The notes under the pieces: model-generated
What the model saw: the letters and a program-made list of their open reading frames with translations, nothing else
The model's database searches: none
What the model was told of the DNA's origin: nothing
Source of the DNA: JAJDOD01 sp050299835
GTDB lineage: Bacteria > Pseudomonadota > Alphaproteobacteria > Rhodobacterales > Rhodobacteraceae
Length of the DNA: 64,000 nt
Assembly (NCBI GenBank): GCA_050299835.1
Contig: JBNKWP010000005.1
Coordinates: forward strand, 1-64,000
Reading direction: 5' to 3'
Program-made: the position numbers and the translations under genes
Part shown: positions 34,747-42,422 of the stretch, piece by piece
Layout of the letters: every line of letters begins with the position of its first letter
How positions within the stretch are numbered: position 1 is the first letter of the stretch

Positions 34747-36375
34747 TCAGAACAGGAAGTCCCCGCCATCGAGATCCGTCGCCGTCACATCGGCCAGCAT
34801 GATCGCATCGCTGCCGCCCGCCAGCAGGGTGATCCGGGTGTTGGCCCCATCCTGCGAGATCACCAGATCGCCCATCCCGGTCACGCCGGAGTGCAGCGAG
34901 AAATCGATCAGGTCCGCGCCATCGGTGTAGTCTTTCACCACATCCTGCCCGAATCCGTCATCGAAGACGAAGACATCCGCCCCCGCCTGCCCCAGCAGGA
35001 AGTCGTCGCCTGTGCCCCCCGACAGGGTGTCGTCGCCCGCGCCGCCGACCAGCGCGTCATTGCCGCCGCCGCCCTCCACGCTGTCATTGCCGATGCCGGC
35101 ATAGATCGTGTCCGCACCGCTGCCGCCGGTCAGCGTGTCATTGCCGTCGCGCCCGTCGATGATCCAGTTGGCACCGCTGCCGGTGGCGTCGATGGCATCT
35201 GCCCCGGTATAGCCATTGATCCGTTCGACCGCGTTCCAGCTTCCGATGGTCAGGGAAATTCCACCGGCCGCATTGATCACCACCTTGTCGAAACCGCTGC
35301 CGCCATCGGTGACCAGATCGCCGCTTTCCCCGATGAAGAACACATCATCGCCGGACCCACCCTGGAAGACATCGTTCCCGGCCCCCCCCAGCAATGTGTC
35401 GTTGCCATCACCACCGCTGAGCGTGTCGCTTCCGTCGCCGCCAAGAAGAACGTCGTTCATATTCCCGCCGGTCAGCGTATCGTTCCCCGCCCCGCCTGAC
35501 AGAACCAGATCCTGAGAATAGCCGCTGGCATGGAAATGATCGTTTCCGGTGAAGCCGTTAAGTCTTTCCACGCCGCTCCAGGACCACAGCGAGAGCGTCA
35601 CGCCGGAGGGATTGTCCACCACCACGACATCGAACCCGGATGTGCCGGTATCGGTCACCGTATCCAGGGCATCGACCGTGTAGCGGTCGGACCCGTCACC
35701 GCCATCCATCGTATCGGAGCCCGCGTTGCCCAACAGGGTGTCCGGACTGTCGCCGCCGAAAAGCCGGTCGTCGTCCGCGCCGCCGATCAGCGTGTCTGAA
35801 CCGCCGCCGCCCGACAGTTCATCGCGGTTCTCGTTGCCGTAAAGCAGGTCATTGCCCGCACCGCCGGTCAGAGTGTCTTCGCCCCAGCCGCCAACCAATG
35901 TATCGTTGCCTCCGCCACTGGTCAGGACGTCATGGCCTGAAAACCCCGAAAGCGAATCCGCCCCATCCCCGGTGATCAGCGTATTCGCGAGCGTGTTGCC
36001 AATGACGGTGGCGTTGAAGGCACCCAGAAGCGTGTAATTCTCGATCCCCGCCAGCGTGTCGACCCCGCTTGCGCCCGCATCGAGGTAATGCGTGCCGGTG
36101 TCGAGATCGGTGTAGACGGTGTAGGAACCGGGCGTCTCCGCCGTCAGATCCTCGATCAGGGTATCGACACCGACCCCGCCATCGAGACTGTCTTCCCCGT
36201 CATTGGACCCGCTTGCCAGCCAGAAACTGTCATGCCCGATCTCGCCATAGATGGTGTCATTCCCGGCGCCGTCGAAGATCACGTCATTGCCGGTCCCGCC
36301 ATGGACCAGATCGTTGCCGATCCCGGCAAAAATCGTGTCGTTGCCCGCACCGCCATCTATGGTGTCGTCGCTCAT
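34747..36375 (-). CDS. RTX (hemolysin-type) calcium-binding protein
   Basis: A protein of 542 residues made almost entirely of GGxGxDxUx nonapeptide repeats (for example GGAGNDTLTGG), starting within the first ten residues. These fold into a calcium-filled beta-roll. The last 70 residues (VFVFDDGFGQDVVKDYTDGADLIDF onward) look like the usual C-terminal end of type I secretion substrates. There is no catalytic domain and no type I secretion gene nearby. In this place, inside a capsule locus, it may be a surface or matrix protein. It lies 43 bp downstream of the repeat-bearing glycosyltransferase in coordinate order and shares its strand. Confidence 0.92.
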   Translation of the reverse strand: MSDDTIDGGAGNDTIFAGIGNDLVHGGTGNDVIFDGAGNDTIYGEIGHDSFWLASGSNDGEDSLDGGVGVDTLIEDLTAETPGSYTVYTDLDTGTHYLDAGASGVDTLAGIENYTLLGAFNATVIGNTLANTLITGDGADSLSGFSGHDVLTSGGGNDTLVGGWGEDTLTGGAGNDLLYGNENRDELSGGGGSDTLIGGADDDRLFGGDSPDTLLGNAGSDTMDGGDGSDRYTVDALDTVTDTGTSGFDVVVVDNPSGVTLSLWSWSGVERLNGFTGNDHFHASGYSQDLVLSGGAGNDTLTGGNMNDVLLGGDGSDTLSGGDGNDTLLGGAGNDVFQGGSGDDVFFIGESGDLVTDGGSGFDKVVINAAGGISLTIGSWNAVERINGYTGADAIDATGSGANWIIDGRDGNDTLTGGSGADTIYAGIGNDSVEGGGGNDALVGGAGDDTLSGGTGDDFLLGQAGADVFVFDDGFGQDVVKDYTDGADLIDFSLHSGVTGMGDLVISQDGANTRITLLAGGSDAIMLADVTATDLDGGDFLF

Positions 36376-36423
36376 CGGGGCCGTCCCAGCCGGTTGCTAC
36401 GGCAACCTTTTCGCAAGGCAGGG

Positions 36424-37635
36424 TTAAGACGACGTTACCGCCTTCTCGATCAGGGCGCGTTGTTTCGCGAGGCAATCGCGAAGCGCATAGCGCGACAAAA
36501 CCGTTTCCCGTGCGGCGACGCGCAGGGCATCCACGGTGTCGCGCTTCGCCAGACCCTCGGCCGCCCGCGCGGCGATGGCCTGCGCGTCGAAGAAATCCAC
36601 CAGCCAGCCGTTCCGACCGTCCTCGATCACCTCTTCCACTGGCGGCGTGGCCGAGCCGATGACGAACGCGCCCGAGGCCATCGCCTCCAGAAGCGACCAA
36701 CTGAGCACGAAGGGATAGGTCAGGTAGAGATGGACCGAGGAGACCGACAGAAGCGACAGGTAATCGCGATAGGGAATGCGCCCCGTGAAGGTCACCCGCT
36801 CCGGCAGGGGACCGACTTCTGCAAGCATCGCCTCCCGCCAGTTCTGATGATCCTTCGGGCGCGACCCATAGCTCACCTCATCCCCGCCGACGATCACGAT
36901 GCGGGCTTCAGGACGTGCCTCCAGAATGGCTGGCAGCGCCCGCATGAAGGAATGAAACCCGCGATAGGGTTCAAGGTTGCGCGAGACATAGGTCAGCACC
37001 TCGTCCTCCCGCGTCAGCACCGTGCCATCCGGCAGCGTGAAGCTCGCCTTCGGATCGGGCCGGATCAGATCGGTGTCGATCCCGTCATGGATCACCTCGA
37101 TCCTGTCGCGGTACGCGGCGGGAAACTGCGTCCGCTGCCACTCGGTCGGGCTATAGGCGATATCCGCCGCCTCGATCGCCAGAAGGTGCTGCGCCGTGCG
37201 TGCCCTCGCCCGAAGGATCGCGTCCGGCCCGGTGTGGAATTCCGGATCGAAGCCCACATCGGAACCGCGCCCGTTGTAGTAGAACTCGCAAAGCGAGATC
37301 AGGGGTGCCTCCGGCCAGACGTCTTTTAGAAACAGCGTCTCCCCCCAGCCGGGGTTGCCGATCATCACGTCCGGCACAAAGCCTTGTGCCCTGAGTTTGA
37401 ACGCCAGCCGGGCCACGGCCTGGCCATTCAGCACAGCTGCCTCCGCCCCGGCAAGATAGGGGTGGATCTTCTCGGTGACCTTGCGATGCGGCGCGTATTC
37501 CAGCCGCTTGACCCCTTTCGGCGTCTGCTTGTCCTTCTGCCCGATGAACAGCACCTCATGACCCTCTGCCGCCAGAGCGGGCGCGAGATGCTTAAACTGG
37601 CCGGGACAATTCTGATGAACAAAAAGGACTTTCAC
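36424..37635 (-). CDS. Family 4 glycosyltransferase
   Basis: A glycosyltransferase of 403 residues with a GT-B fold. The N-terminal domain starts VKVLFVHQNCPGQFKHLAPAL and the C-terminal domain has the donor-site motif FVLSWSLLEAMASGAFVIGS. The GTG start at 37635 puts the first beta strand right at the N-terminus and has GAAGG 6 nt upstream; a longer frame from 37683 adds residues that do not fit. It is the first gene of the minus-strand capsule block and is divergent from the TetR gene at 37767. Confidence 0.9.
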   Translation of the reverse strand: MKVLFVHQNCPGQFKHLAPALAAEGHEVLFIGQKDKQTPKGVKRLEYAPHRKVTEKIHPYLAGAEAAVLNGQAVARLAFKLRAQGFVPDVMIGNPGWGETLFLKDVWPEAPLISLCEFYYNGRGSDVGFDPEFHTGPDAILRARARTAQHLLAIEAADIAYSPTEWQRTQFPAAYRDRIEVIHDGIDTDLIRPDPKASFTLPDGTVLTREDEVLTYVSRNLEPYRGFHSFMRALPAILEARPEARIVIVGGDEVSYGSRPKDHQNWREAMLAEVGPLPERVTFTGRIPYRDYLSLLSVSSVHLYLTYPFVLSWSLLEAMASGAFVIGSATPPVEEVIEDGRNGWLVDFFDAQAIAARAAEGLAKRDTVDALRVAARETVLSRYALRDCLAKQRALIEKAVTSS

Positions 37636-37743
37636 GGGCGGCCTTCGATTGAAACCACAACAGTATCGCCGCTTATCCGACACATCGCCAGCCCGGTTTT
37701 CTTGTCCCCTTCCCCCCCGTTCCCCTTGCCGCTAAGGTTGGGT

Positions 37744-37755
37744 GAACACTCGTTC
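37744..37755. promoter_or_regulatory. Candidate TetR operator (GAAC-N4-GTTC)
   Basis: The palindrome GAACACTCGTTC lies 11 bp before the start of the TetR-family gene and about 110 bp from the start of the divergent glycosyltransferase gene. TetR regulators often bind such sites next to their own start. Only one copy is seen, so this is tentative. Confidence 0.4.
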
Positions 37756-37766
37756 TTGGACGCATC

Positions 37767-38360
37767 ATGACCGCCCTGCCGCCCGCCCGCACCAATACCA
37801 AGGAAGTGCTGCGCCTCCATGCCCGCCGCCTCTTCGCCGAGCACGGGTACGAAGGCGTGTCGATGCGCGATATCGCAGGCTCCGTCGGCATAAGGCAAAG
37901 CGCGATCTACAACCACTTTCCGTCGAAGCAACACCTGCTTGTGGACCTGATGGAAAGCCACATGCAGCGGCTTCTGGACGCCATGCGCGGCGCGGTGGGC
38001 CAAACCGGAACGCCGGCGGAACGCCTCACCGCCTTCGCCCGTTTCCACGTCGCCTATCACATCGACCAGCCCGAGGACGTCTTCCTCGCCTATATGGAAC
38101 TTCGCAGTCTGGGGGAGGAAGGCCGCGCCGCCATTATCCCGCTGCGCGACACCTACGAACGCACGCTGCGGGACATTCTCGATGCCGGAGCGCGGGACGG
38201 GTCATTCCGCATTGCCGAGACTGCTGTCACCGCCCGCGCGCTTCTTGCCATGCTGACCGGCGTAACGGTGTGGTTCCGGGATGGCGGATCGCTGGACCGG
38301 GACGCGGTGGCCGACGCCTATGTGCAGACGGTGCTGCAGGCGGTGGGGACAAACCCGTAG
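37767..38360 (+). CDS. TetR family transcriptional regulator
   Basis: A regulator of 197 residues. The helix-turn-helix lies at about residues 25-55: LFAEHGYEGVSMRDIAGSVGIRQSAIYNHFPSKQHLL, a very typical TetR segment. The C-terminal ligand domain (TetR_C of the CoA-ligand type by its length) gives no substrate hint. It is divergent from the capsule block and convergent with the CoxG-like gene, so its target is uncertain. Confidence 0.9.
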   Translation: MTALPPARTNTKEVLRLHARRLFAEHGYEGVSMRDIAGSVGIRQSAIYNHFPSKQHLLVDLMESHMQRLLDAMRGAVGQTGTPAERLTAFARFHVAYHIDQPEDVFLAYMELRSLGEEGRAAIIPLRDTYERTLRDILDAGARDGSFRIAETAVTARALLAMLTGVTVWFRDGGSLDRDAVADAYVQTVLQAVGTNP

Positions 38361-38385
38361 GGTGCGCCTTCATGCGCACCCTGCC

Positions 38386-38892
38386 TCAACTCCCCCTGAG
38401 CCGCGCCAGCCAACCCTTCTTCTCCGCGCTGACCTCAACCTCCGCCGCGTCGGTCCCCTCGACCACGGCCTGAAACCGCTCGAAGAACTGATCCGCCATC
38501 TTCTTGGAGAAACTGTCGATGATCCGGCTGCCAAGCTGCGCAAGCTTGCCGCCAACGCTGGCATCCACCTCATAGGCCAGCTTCGTGCCCGCACCCTCGG
38601 GCGACAGCACGACATTGGACACGCCCTTCGCAAAACCTGCCGCGCCGCCCTTGCCCTCACCCGTCAGGGTCAGACTGTTCGGCTCATCCATCCCGGTCAG
38701 CGTCACCGCGCCCTTGAAGGTCGCCTTCACCGGTCCGACCTTCTGCACCACCGTCGCCTCGAACCCGTCCTCGGGCGAGCCGGTCATCTCCGTGCAGCCC
38801 GGCACGCAGGCCTTCAGCACTTCGGGGTCCAGCAGCGCCGCCCAGACCACCGCCGGTTCCGCAGCAATCATTCGCTCGTCGCTCATCTTCAT
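38386..38892 (-). CDS. CoxG/SRPBCC family protein
   Basis: A protein of 168 residues of the carbon monoxide dehydrogenase subunit G (CoxG) family, with an SRPBCC fold. It starts MKMSDERMIAAEPAVVWAALLDPEVLKACVPGC and has VGPVKATFKGAVTL and YEVDASVGGKLAQLGSRIID, the latter ending in a C-terminal amphipathic tail. CoxG helps to attach CO dehydrogenase to the membrane, but many copies lie away from cox genes, as here. The start is placed at ATG 38892; the upstream frame would run into the next intergenic region. Confidence 0.85.
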   Translation of the reverse strand: MKMSDERMIAAEPAVVWAALLDPEVLKACVPGCTEMTGSPEDGFEATVVQKVGPVKATFKGAVTLTGMDEPNSLTLTGEGKGGAAGFAKGVSNVVLSPEGAGTKLAYEVDASVGGKLAQLGSRIIDSFSKKMADQFFERFQAVVEGTDAAEVEVSAEKKGWLARLRGS

Positions 38893-38974
38893 GTCGGCTG
38901 CCCTTCCCTGAATTGATATCTCTGGCGATCCCGAGGACCCCCACTCGTCATAGCGGGCAAAATCAACCCGGGCC

Positions 38975-40318
38975 GTGATCCGGGTCAAGCGGATTCCGGG
39001 AAAAGAGATGCAGCCCCATGACGGGGAGAACCGCGCGCTTTCGGTCACCAAGGACGGGGTGACCACCTCTTACGTCTACGGCGCCGACGGATCGCGCCTG
39101 AAGACCACAGTCGCGGGCGAGACCACGCTCACCTTCGGCTCGGTCGAGATCCGCGCCTTCAACGGCGCCACCACCGGCGACGGTGAGGGCCGTCCCGGAA
39201 GGCGTCCGGTGGACGGCTTCAGGCCCGAACGCGCGGGACGTGCCACCTATCCGCATCCCGACATCCGGCTGGTGAACGGTGTGGCCGAGGCGCTCCACCG
39301 CGACCAGCTCGCCAGCGTCAGGGCGATCACCGACCCCTTCGGCGCGCTCGTCACCGAGCGCAGCTACAAGCCCTTCGGCGAGATCACCGTGGACACCACC
39401 TCGGTCGGTGTCGCGGGCGAGACCAAGGGCTATATCGGCGAGCGCCATGACAGCGACGCCGGTCTGCAATACCTCAACGCCCGCTACTACGACCCGGCGC
39501 TGGCGATGTTCATCCAGCCGGACTGGTGGGAGGTGACCCTGCCGGGGGTCGGGACGAATAGGTATGCGTATTCGGCGAATGATCCGGTCAATCTCAGTGA
39601 TCCGGGGGGGAATCTGTTTTGGGGCCTGATTCCAGATCACAATCCCTCTAATTCCAGTTCTGGCACAATTGACAGCGCGGCAGGCGAAGACGTGACAGAG
39701 GAGTGCTTGGAGTGTTTCGAAGTGGCGCAATCCGGCTCCAATGGTCCAGTTCGGGGCGGCAACACAAGCAATCCTGCACAAAATCTTTTGAATTCCCGGG
39801 CGAATTTTCTGAGGCGCACAATTGATCAAGTGAGACACGAAGCTGGCCTGCCGAGAGCTGCTCGCCTACAAAGCATACCTCAAAGAGCAACTCCGGAAAC
39901 GATAAGAAACCTTGAATTAGAACTTCAGCGAACGCTTCAAGAAGCGGGTCCTCTTCCGAATTCGAGAGCACTGCTCAACCAATACAATCGGGGCCGTCCG
40001 GAGCTGTGGCCACTGAACAACGGTGCGCTTGGAGGAAGTGTCAATGTCACCTTGCAACCGGGTGCATTTATCGACAGAGTTGGCGTGCCGACTGGACGGT
40101 ACGTTTCACCTGCTGGAACACCCATTCCAAGTCGCGCCATGCGACCGGAGGATAGAGAAGTACCGCCAACCGTCTATGAAGTAGTAAGGCCAATACCAGA
40201 TGTAAGAATGGAGATAATTTCACCTGCCTACGGGCATCCTGGTGGAGGTATTCAATACCGATTGCCTAACCCCGTGGGTTCCTACGTACCAAACTATCTC
40301 AGAGTAGTTCCAAAATGA
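38975..40318 (+). CDS. Truncated Rhs tip fused to a TNT-type NAD-glycohydrolase toxin
   Basis: A protein of 447 residues. Residues about 16-212 are only the end of an Rhs core: YVYGADGSRLKTTV, ITDPFGALVTERSYKPFGE, then RHDSDAGLQYLNARYYDPALAMF, ending in NDPVNLSDPGGN. After this point the GC content drops and the protein becomes a toxin C-terminus. Residues about 344-447 match the TNT domain: WPLNNGALGG, LQPGAFIDRVG, RYVSPAGTPIPSRAM, and PAYGHPGGGIQY. Arg368 and Gln427 fit the conserved residues of TNT NAD-glycohydrolases. Most of the core (thousands of residues in full Rhs proteins) and any export signal are missing, so it is an orphan tip. The starts at 38975 and 39008 are both possible. Confidence 0.85.
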   Translation: MIRVKRIPGKEMQPHDGENRALSVTKDGVTTSYVYGADGSRLKTTVAGETTLTFGSVEIRAFNGATTGDGEGRPGRRPVDGFRPERAGRATYPHPDIRLVNGVAEALHRDQLASVRAITDPFGALVTERSYKPFGEITVDTTSVGVAGETKGYIGERHDSDAGLQYLNARYYDPALAMFIQPDWWEVTLPGVGTNRYAYSANDPVNLSDPGGNLFWGLIPDHNPSNSSSGTIDSAAGEDVTEECLECFEVAQSGSNGPVRGGNTSNPAQNLLNSRANFLRRTIDQVRHEAGLPRAARLQSIPQRATPETIRNLELELQRTLQEAGPLPNSRALLNQYNRGRPELWPLNNGALGGSVNVTLQPGAFIDRVGVPTGRYVSPAGTPIPSRAMRPEDREVPPTVYEVVRPIPDVRMEIISPAYGHPGGGIQYRLPNPVGSYVPNYLRVVPK

Positions 40319-40554
40319 ACTTAATTGAACTGAGAAAATATGTGGTGCATGAGTTGGGCTTGATGAATGATATTCAATTCGGCTCACCTAGTATTCATGG
40401 CATTAGTATATTTTTTAAGAATGGAGAGTGGATTGTCCGTTCTTCCGAGCGAGGTGAGGTATTAGAGGAACGGGGTTTCGAGCTCGAGTCCGAGGCATGC
40501 GACTACGTCATTCAGCAGATTGACCCGCAAACCTTTCAGCCAAAGATTGAATAG
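40315..40554 (+). CDS. Candidate immunity protein for the TNT toxin
   Basis: A small acidic protein of 79 residues that starts in an ATGA overlap with the toxin gene. It opens MNLIELRKYVVHELGLMNDI and has FFKNGEWIVRSSERGEVLEERGFELESEACDYV, a strand-rich pattern ending in an acidic helix. Its base composition is clearly AT-richer than the host genes. Its place right after an Rhs-linked toxin is where immunity genes are found; the function is inferred from context, and I cannot name its family. Confidence 0.75.
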   Translation: MNLIELRKYVVHELGLMNDIQFGSPSIHGISIFFKNGEWIVRSSERGEVLEERGFELESEACDYVIQQIDPQTFQPKIE

Positions 40555-40850
40555 CTAATTTTGACGAATACGACAGTAGTCTGGATAATCTAGGACACGC
40601 ATTCACGCTCACCCTACCCCCCCATCCACACCCCATAAACCCCACCGCGCGCCCGAGCGTACAAAACGGTATCCCACCCCTCCCAACCTTGTACAAAACG
40701 TCACGAAACCGCGCCCGCGCGAACGTACCATTCACCCTCCCGTCACATCTCTCACCACCCCCTGATCGCCCCGCGCGGAGGGGCTGCCATCCGCAGCCGA
40801 AGCAGTGCCCGGCCTTTCGCCCGCGCATCTTTTTCCCATGACTGAGGTTA
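40555..40850. other. Intergenic stretch beyond the immunity gene, with a repeated 10-mer
   Basis: No gene is supported in these 296 bp. The first 40 bp are AT-rich like the toxin module; the rest is C-rich host-like sequence. The 10-mer GTACAAAACG occurs twice in the same direction (40659-40668 and 40691-40700). The stretch ends at tRNA-Arg, so it may mark the edge of the inserted toxin module. Confidence 0.5.
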
Positions 40851-40927
40851 TGGCGATCCCGCGAGGACTCGAACCCCGAACCTGCTGATTAGAAGTCAGC
40901 TGCTCTATCCAGTTGAGCTACGGGACC
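40851..40927 (-). tRNA. tRNA-Arg (anticodon UCU)
   Basis: A full 77-nt cloverleaf on the minus strand. The acceptor stem is GGTCCCG paired with CGGGATC (one G-T pair), the D arm contains GTAGCTCAACTGGATAGAGC, and the anticodon stem GCTGA/TCAGC encloses the loop CTTCTAA with anticodon TCT. The T arm is GGGGTTCGAGTCCTC, with the 3' end GCCA including an encoded CCA. It decodes AGA/AGG arginine codons, which are rare in GC-rich genomes. It lies at the right side of the Rhs-TNT module. Confidence 0.96.
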
Positions 40928-40988
40928 GCTCCCGCGTCTTATGGGACGAGCACGGGCGGCTTGGCAAGCGTCGCGCGAGTTGATATCA

Positions 40989-41005
40989 TTTGAACAGCGT
41001 TCAAA
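40989..41005. promoter_or_regulatory. TetR operator in front of its own gene
   Basis: A perfect palindrome with half sites TTTGAAC and GTTCAAA around AGC. It shares the core TGAAC-N3-GTTCA with three sites at 41629-41698 in front of the PspA operon, and lies 18 bp before the GTG start of the TetR gene. This points to autoregulation. It also argues against the TTG at 40990 as the start codon. Confidence 0.75.
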
Positions 41006-41022
41006 TATTGAAGAGTGCTTCC

Positions 41023-41622
41023 GTGGCCCGTGACACCGAAAAACGTCGCGCTGAATTGCGCGAACGGCTCATTGATCTTGCCGAGGCGCAGACCCGCGAG
41101 GAAGGCAGCGCCTCGCTGCGTGCCCGTGCATTGGCCGAACAGGCCGGTTGCGCGGTGGGCGCGATCTATAATGTCTTCACCGACATGCCGGGGCTGCAGC
41201 TGGCGGTGAACGGGCGCACCTTCGCCCGGATGGGCGAGCGCGTGACCAGGGCCGTGGCCGGGAAGGCGGATGAACCGCCGGTCGAGCGGCTGATCGTCAT
41301 GGCGCAGGCCTATCTCGCCTTCGCGGTCGATGATCCGAACCTCTGGCGCGCGCTCTTTGACGTTCAGATGACCTCCGAAAGCGAAGTCCCCGACTGGTAC
41401 ATGCGCGACCTCGCGCAGCTTTTCGCGATCATCTCCGGCCCGCTGGCGGAGATCGACCCGGACGCTTCCGAAGACGTGATCGACCTGCGCACCCGCACCC
41501 TGTTCTCCTCCGTCCACGGCATTGTCTTCCTCGGCCTCGAACGCCGCGTCTCCGGAGTGCCGATCGCCCGCATGGAAGCGATGATCGAGTATCTGCTCCG
41601 CTGTTTCGCATCTGGAAACTGA
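41023..41622 (+). CDS. TetR family regulator of the PspA operon
   Basis: A regulator of 199 residues. The helix-turn-helix region is about residues 9-55, with EKRRAELRERLIDLAEAQ, then SASLRARALAEQAGCAVGAIYNVFTDM. The GTG start at 41023 has GAAGAG 7 nt upstream and follows the operator. The C-terminal domain has LYDPNLWRALFD-like spacing common in TetR proteins that sense membrane or lipid signals, but the ligand is unknown. It is followed by three operator copies and the PspA/YiaA genes, which it most likely represses. Confidence 0.88.
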   Translation: MARDTEKRRAELRERLIDLAEAQTREEGSASLRARALAEQAGCAVGAIYNVFTDMPGLQLAVNGRTFARMGERVTRAVAGKADEPPVERLIVMAQAYLAFAVDDPNLWRALFDVQMTSESEVPDWYMRDLAQLFAIISGPLAEIDPDASEDVIDLRTRTLFSSVHGIVFLGLERRVSGVPIARMEAMIEYLLRCFASGN

Positions 41623-41628
41623 TTGTTC

Positions 41629-41698
41629 TGAACGATGTTCACGAATTTTCTTGAACGACGTTCACAATCTGCTATCCCCGCTTCATGAACGCTGTTCA
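41629..41698. promoter_or_regulatory. Three TetR operators and promoter of the pspA-like operon
   Basis: Three near-identical 13-bp palindromes: TGAACGATGTTCA (41629-41641), TGAACGACGTTCA (41652-41664) and TGAACGCTGTTCA (41686-41698). Together with the site at 40989-41005 they define the consensus TGAAC-R-N-Y-GTTCA. A possible promoter, TTGAAC with TATCCC 16 nt on, overlaps the middle site, so binding would block it. The last site ends 11 bp before the ATG at 41710. Confidence 0.78.
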
Positions 41699-41709
41699 AG
41701 GAGCAAGAG

Positions 41710-42387
41710 ATGTTCTCGACACTGAAAACACTGATCGACGGCGCGGGTGCGCGGGCAGAAGACCGGCTGAAGGACACCTACGCCGTCGAACTGATCGAGC
41801 AGCGTATCCGGGAGGCCGAAGGCAATCTCTCCGCGGCCAAGCTGACGCTGGCCAGCCTGATCCAGCGCAAGCGGTCGGAAGTGCGTCTGGCCAAGGCGCT
41901 GGACACCCGGATCGCCGATCTGACCACCCGCGCCCGCAAAGCACTTGCGTCGGACAGGGGCGATCTGGCCGAAGACGCCGCAAGTGCCATTGCCGAGATG
42001 GAGAACGAACGCAGCGTCCGGCAGAACGGCATCGCATCGCTCGACAGCCGTATCTCGCGGCTCCAGGTCTCGGTCGAAGCCGCGCATCGACGGATCGTGG
42101 ACCTCAGGCAGGGCGCGATCACCGCCCGCGCCGTCCGTCACGAAGCCCGAAGCCAGGCAAGGCTCAACCGGACCCTGACCAAGACCTCCGCCGCGGACGA
42201 GGCCGAGGCGCTCATCAAGCGCGTTGTCGATCAGGACGACCCGTTCGAGCAGTCCGAGATCCTGCGCGACATCGAGCGCGGGCTCGACGGGCGCAACGCC
42301 TCCGAAAGGCTGGAAGAGGCCGGTTTCGGCGACAAGACCCGCAGCACCGCCGCATCCGTTCTGGATCGGCTCAAATCCCAAGACTGA
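41710..42387 (+). CDS. PspA/IM30 family protein
   Basis: A protein of 225 residues that is almost entirely alpha-helical coiled coil. It opens MFSTLKTLIDGAGARAEDRLKD, an amphipathic N-terminal helix like that of PspA, followed by long heptad-rich helices (EQRIREAEGNLSAAKLTLASL, then RAVRHEARSQARLNRTL). Phage shock protein A family members bind stressed membranes and protect the proton gradient. Here control is by TetR rather than PspF/sigma-54. The YiaA/YiaB-like gene follows after 35 bp. Confidence 0.75.
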   Translation: MFSTLKTLIDGAGARAEDRLKDTYAVELIEQRIREAEGNLSAAKLTLASLIQRKRSEVRLAKALDTRIADLTTRARKALASDRGDLAEDAASAIAEMENERSVRQNGIASLDSRISRLQVSVEAAHRRIVDLRQGAITARAVRHEARSQARLNRTLTKTSAADEAEALIKRVVDQDDPFEQSEILRDIERGLDGRNASERLEEAGFGDKTRSTAASVLDRLKSQD

Positions 42388-42422
42388 ACCCGAAGATTTT
42401 GAACCTTGAAAGGACTTACGAC

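Noticed and set aside
34747..36375. Tandem DNA repeats resembling an array
   Set aside because: The periodicity is that of codons for RTX nonapeptides; there are no constant repeats with unique spacers, so it is not CRISPR.
40990..41022. Upstream TTG start for the TetR gene of the PspA operon
   Set aside because: It lies inside the palindromic operator and lacks a ribosome site; the GTG at 41023 fits better.
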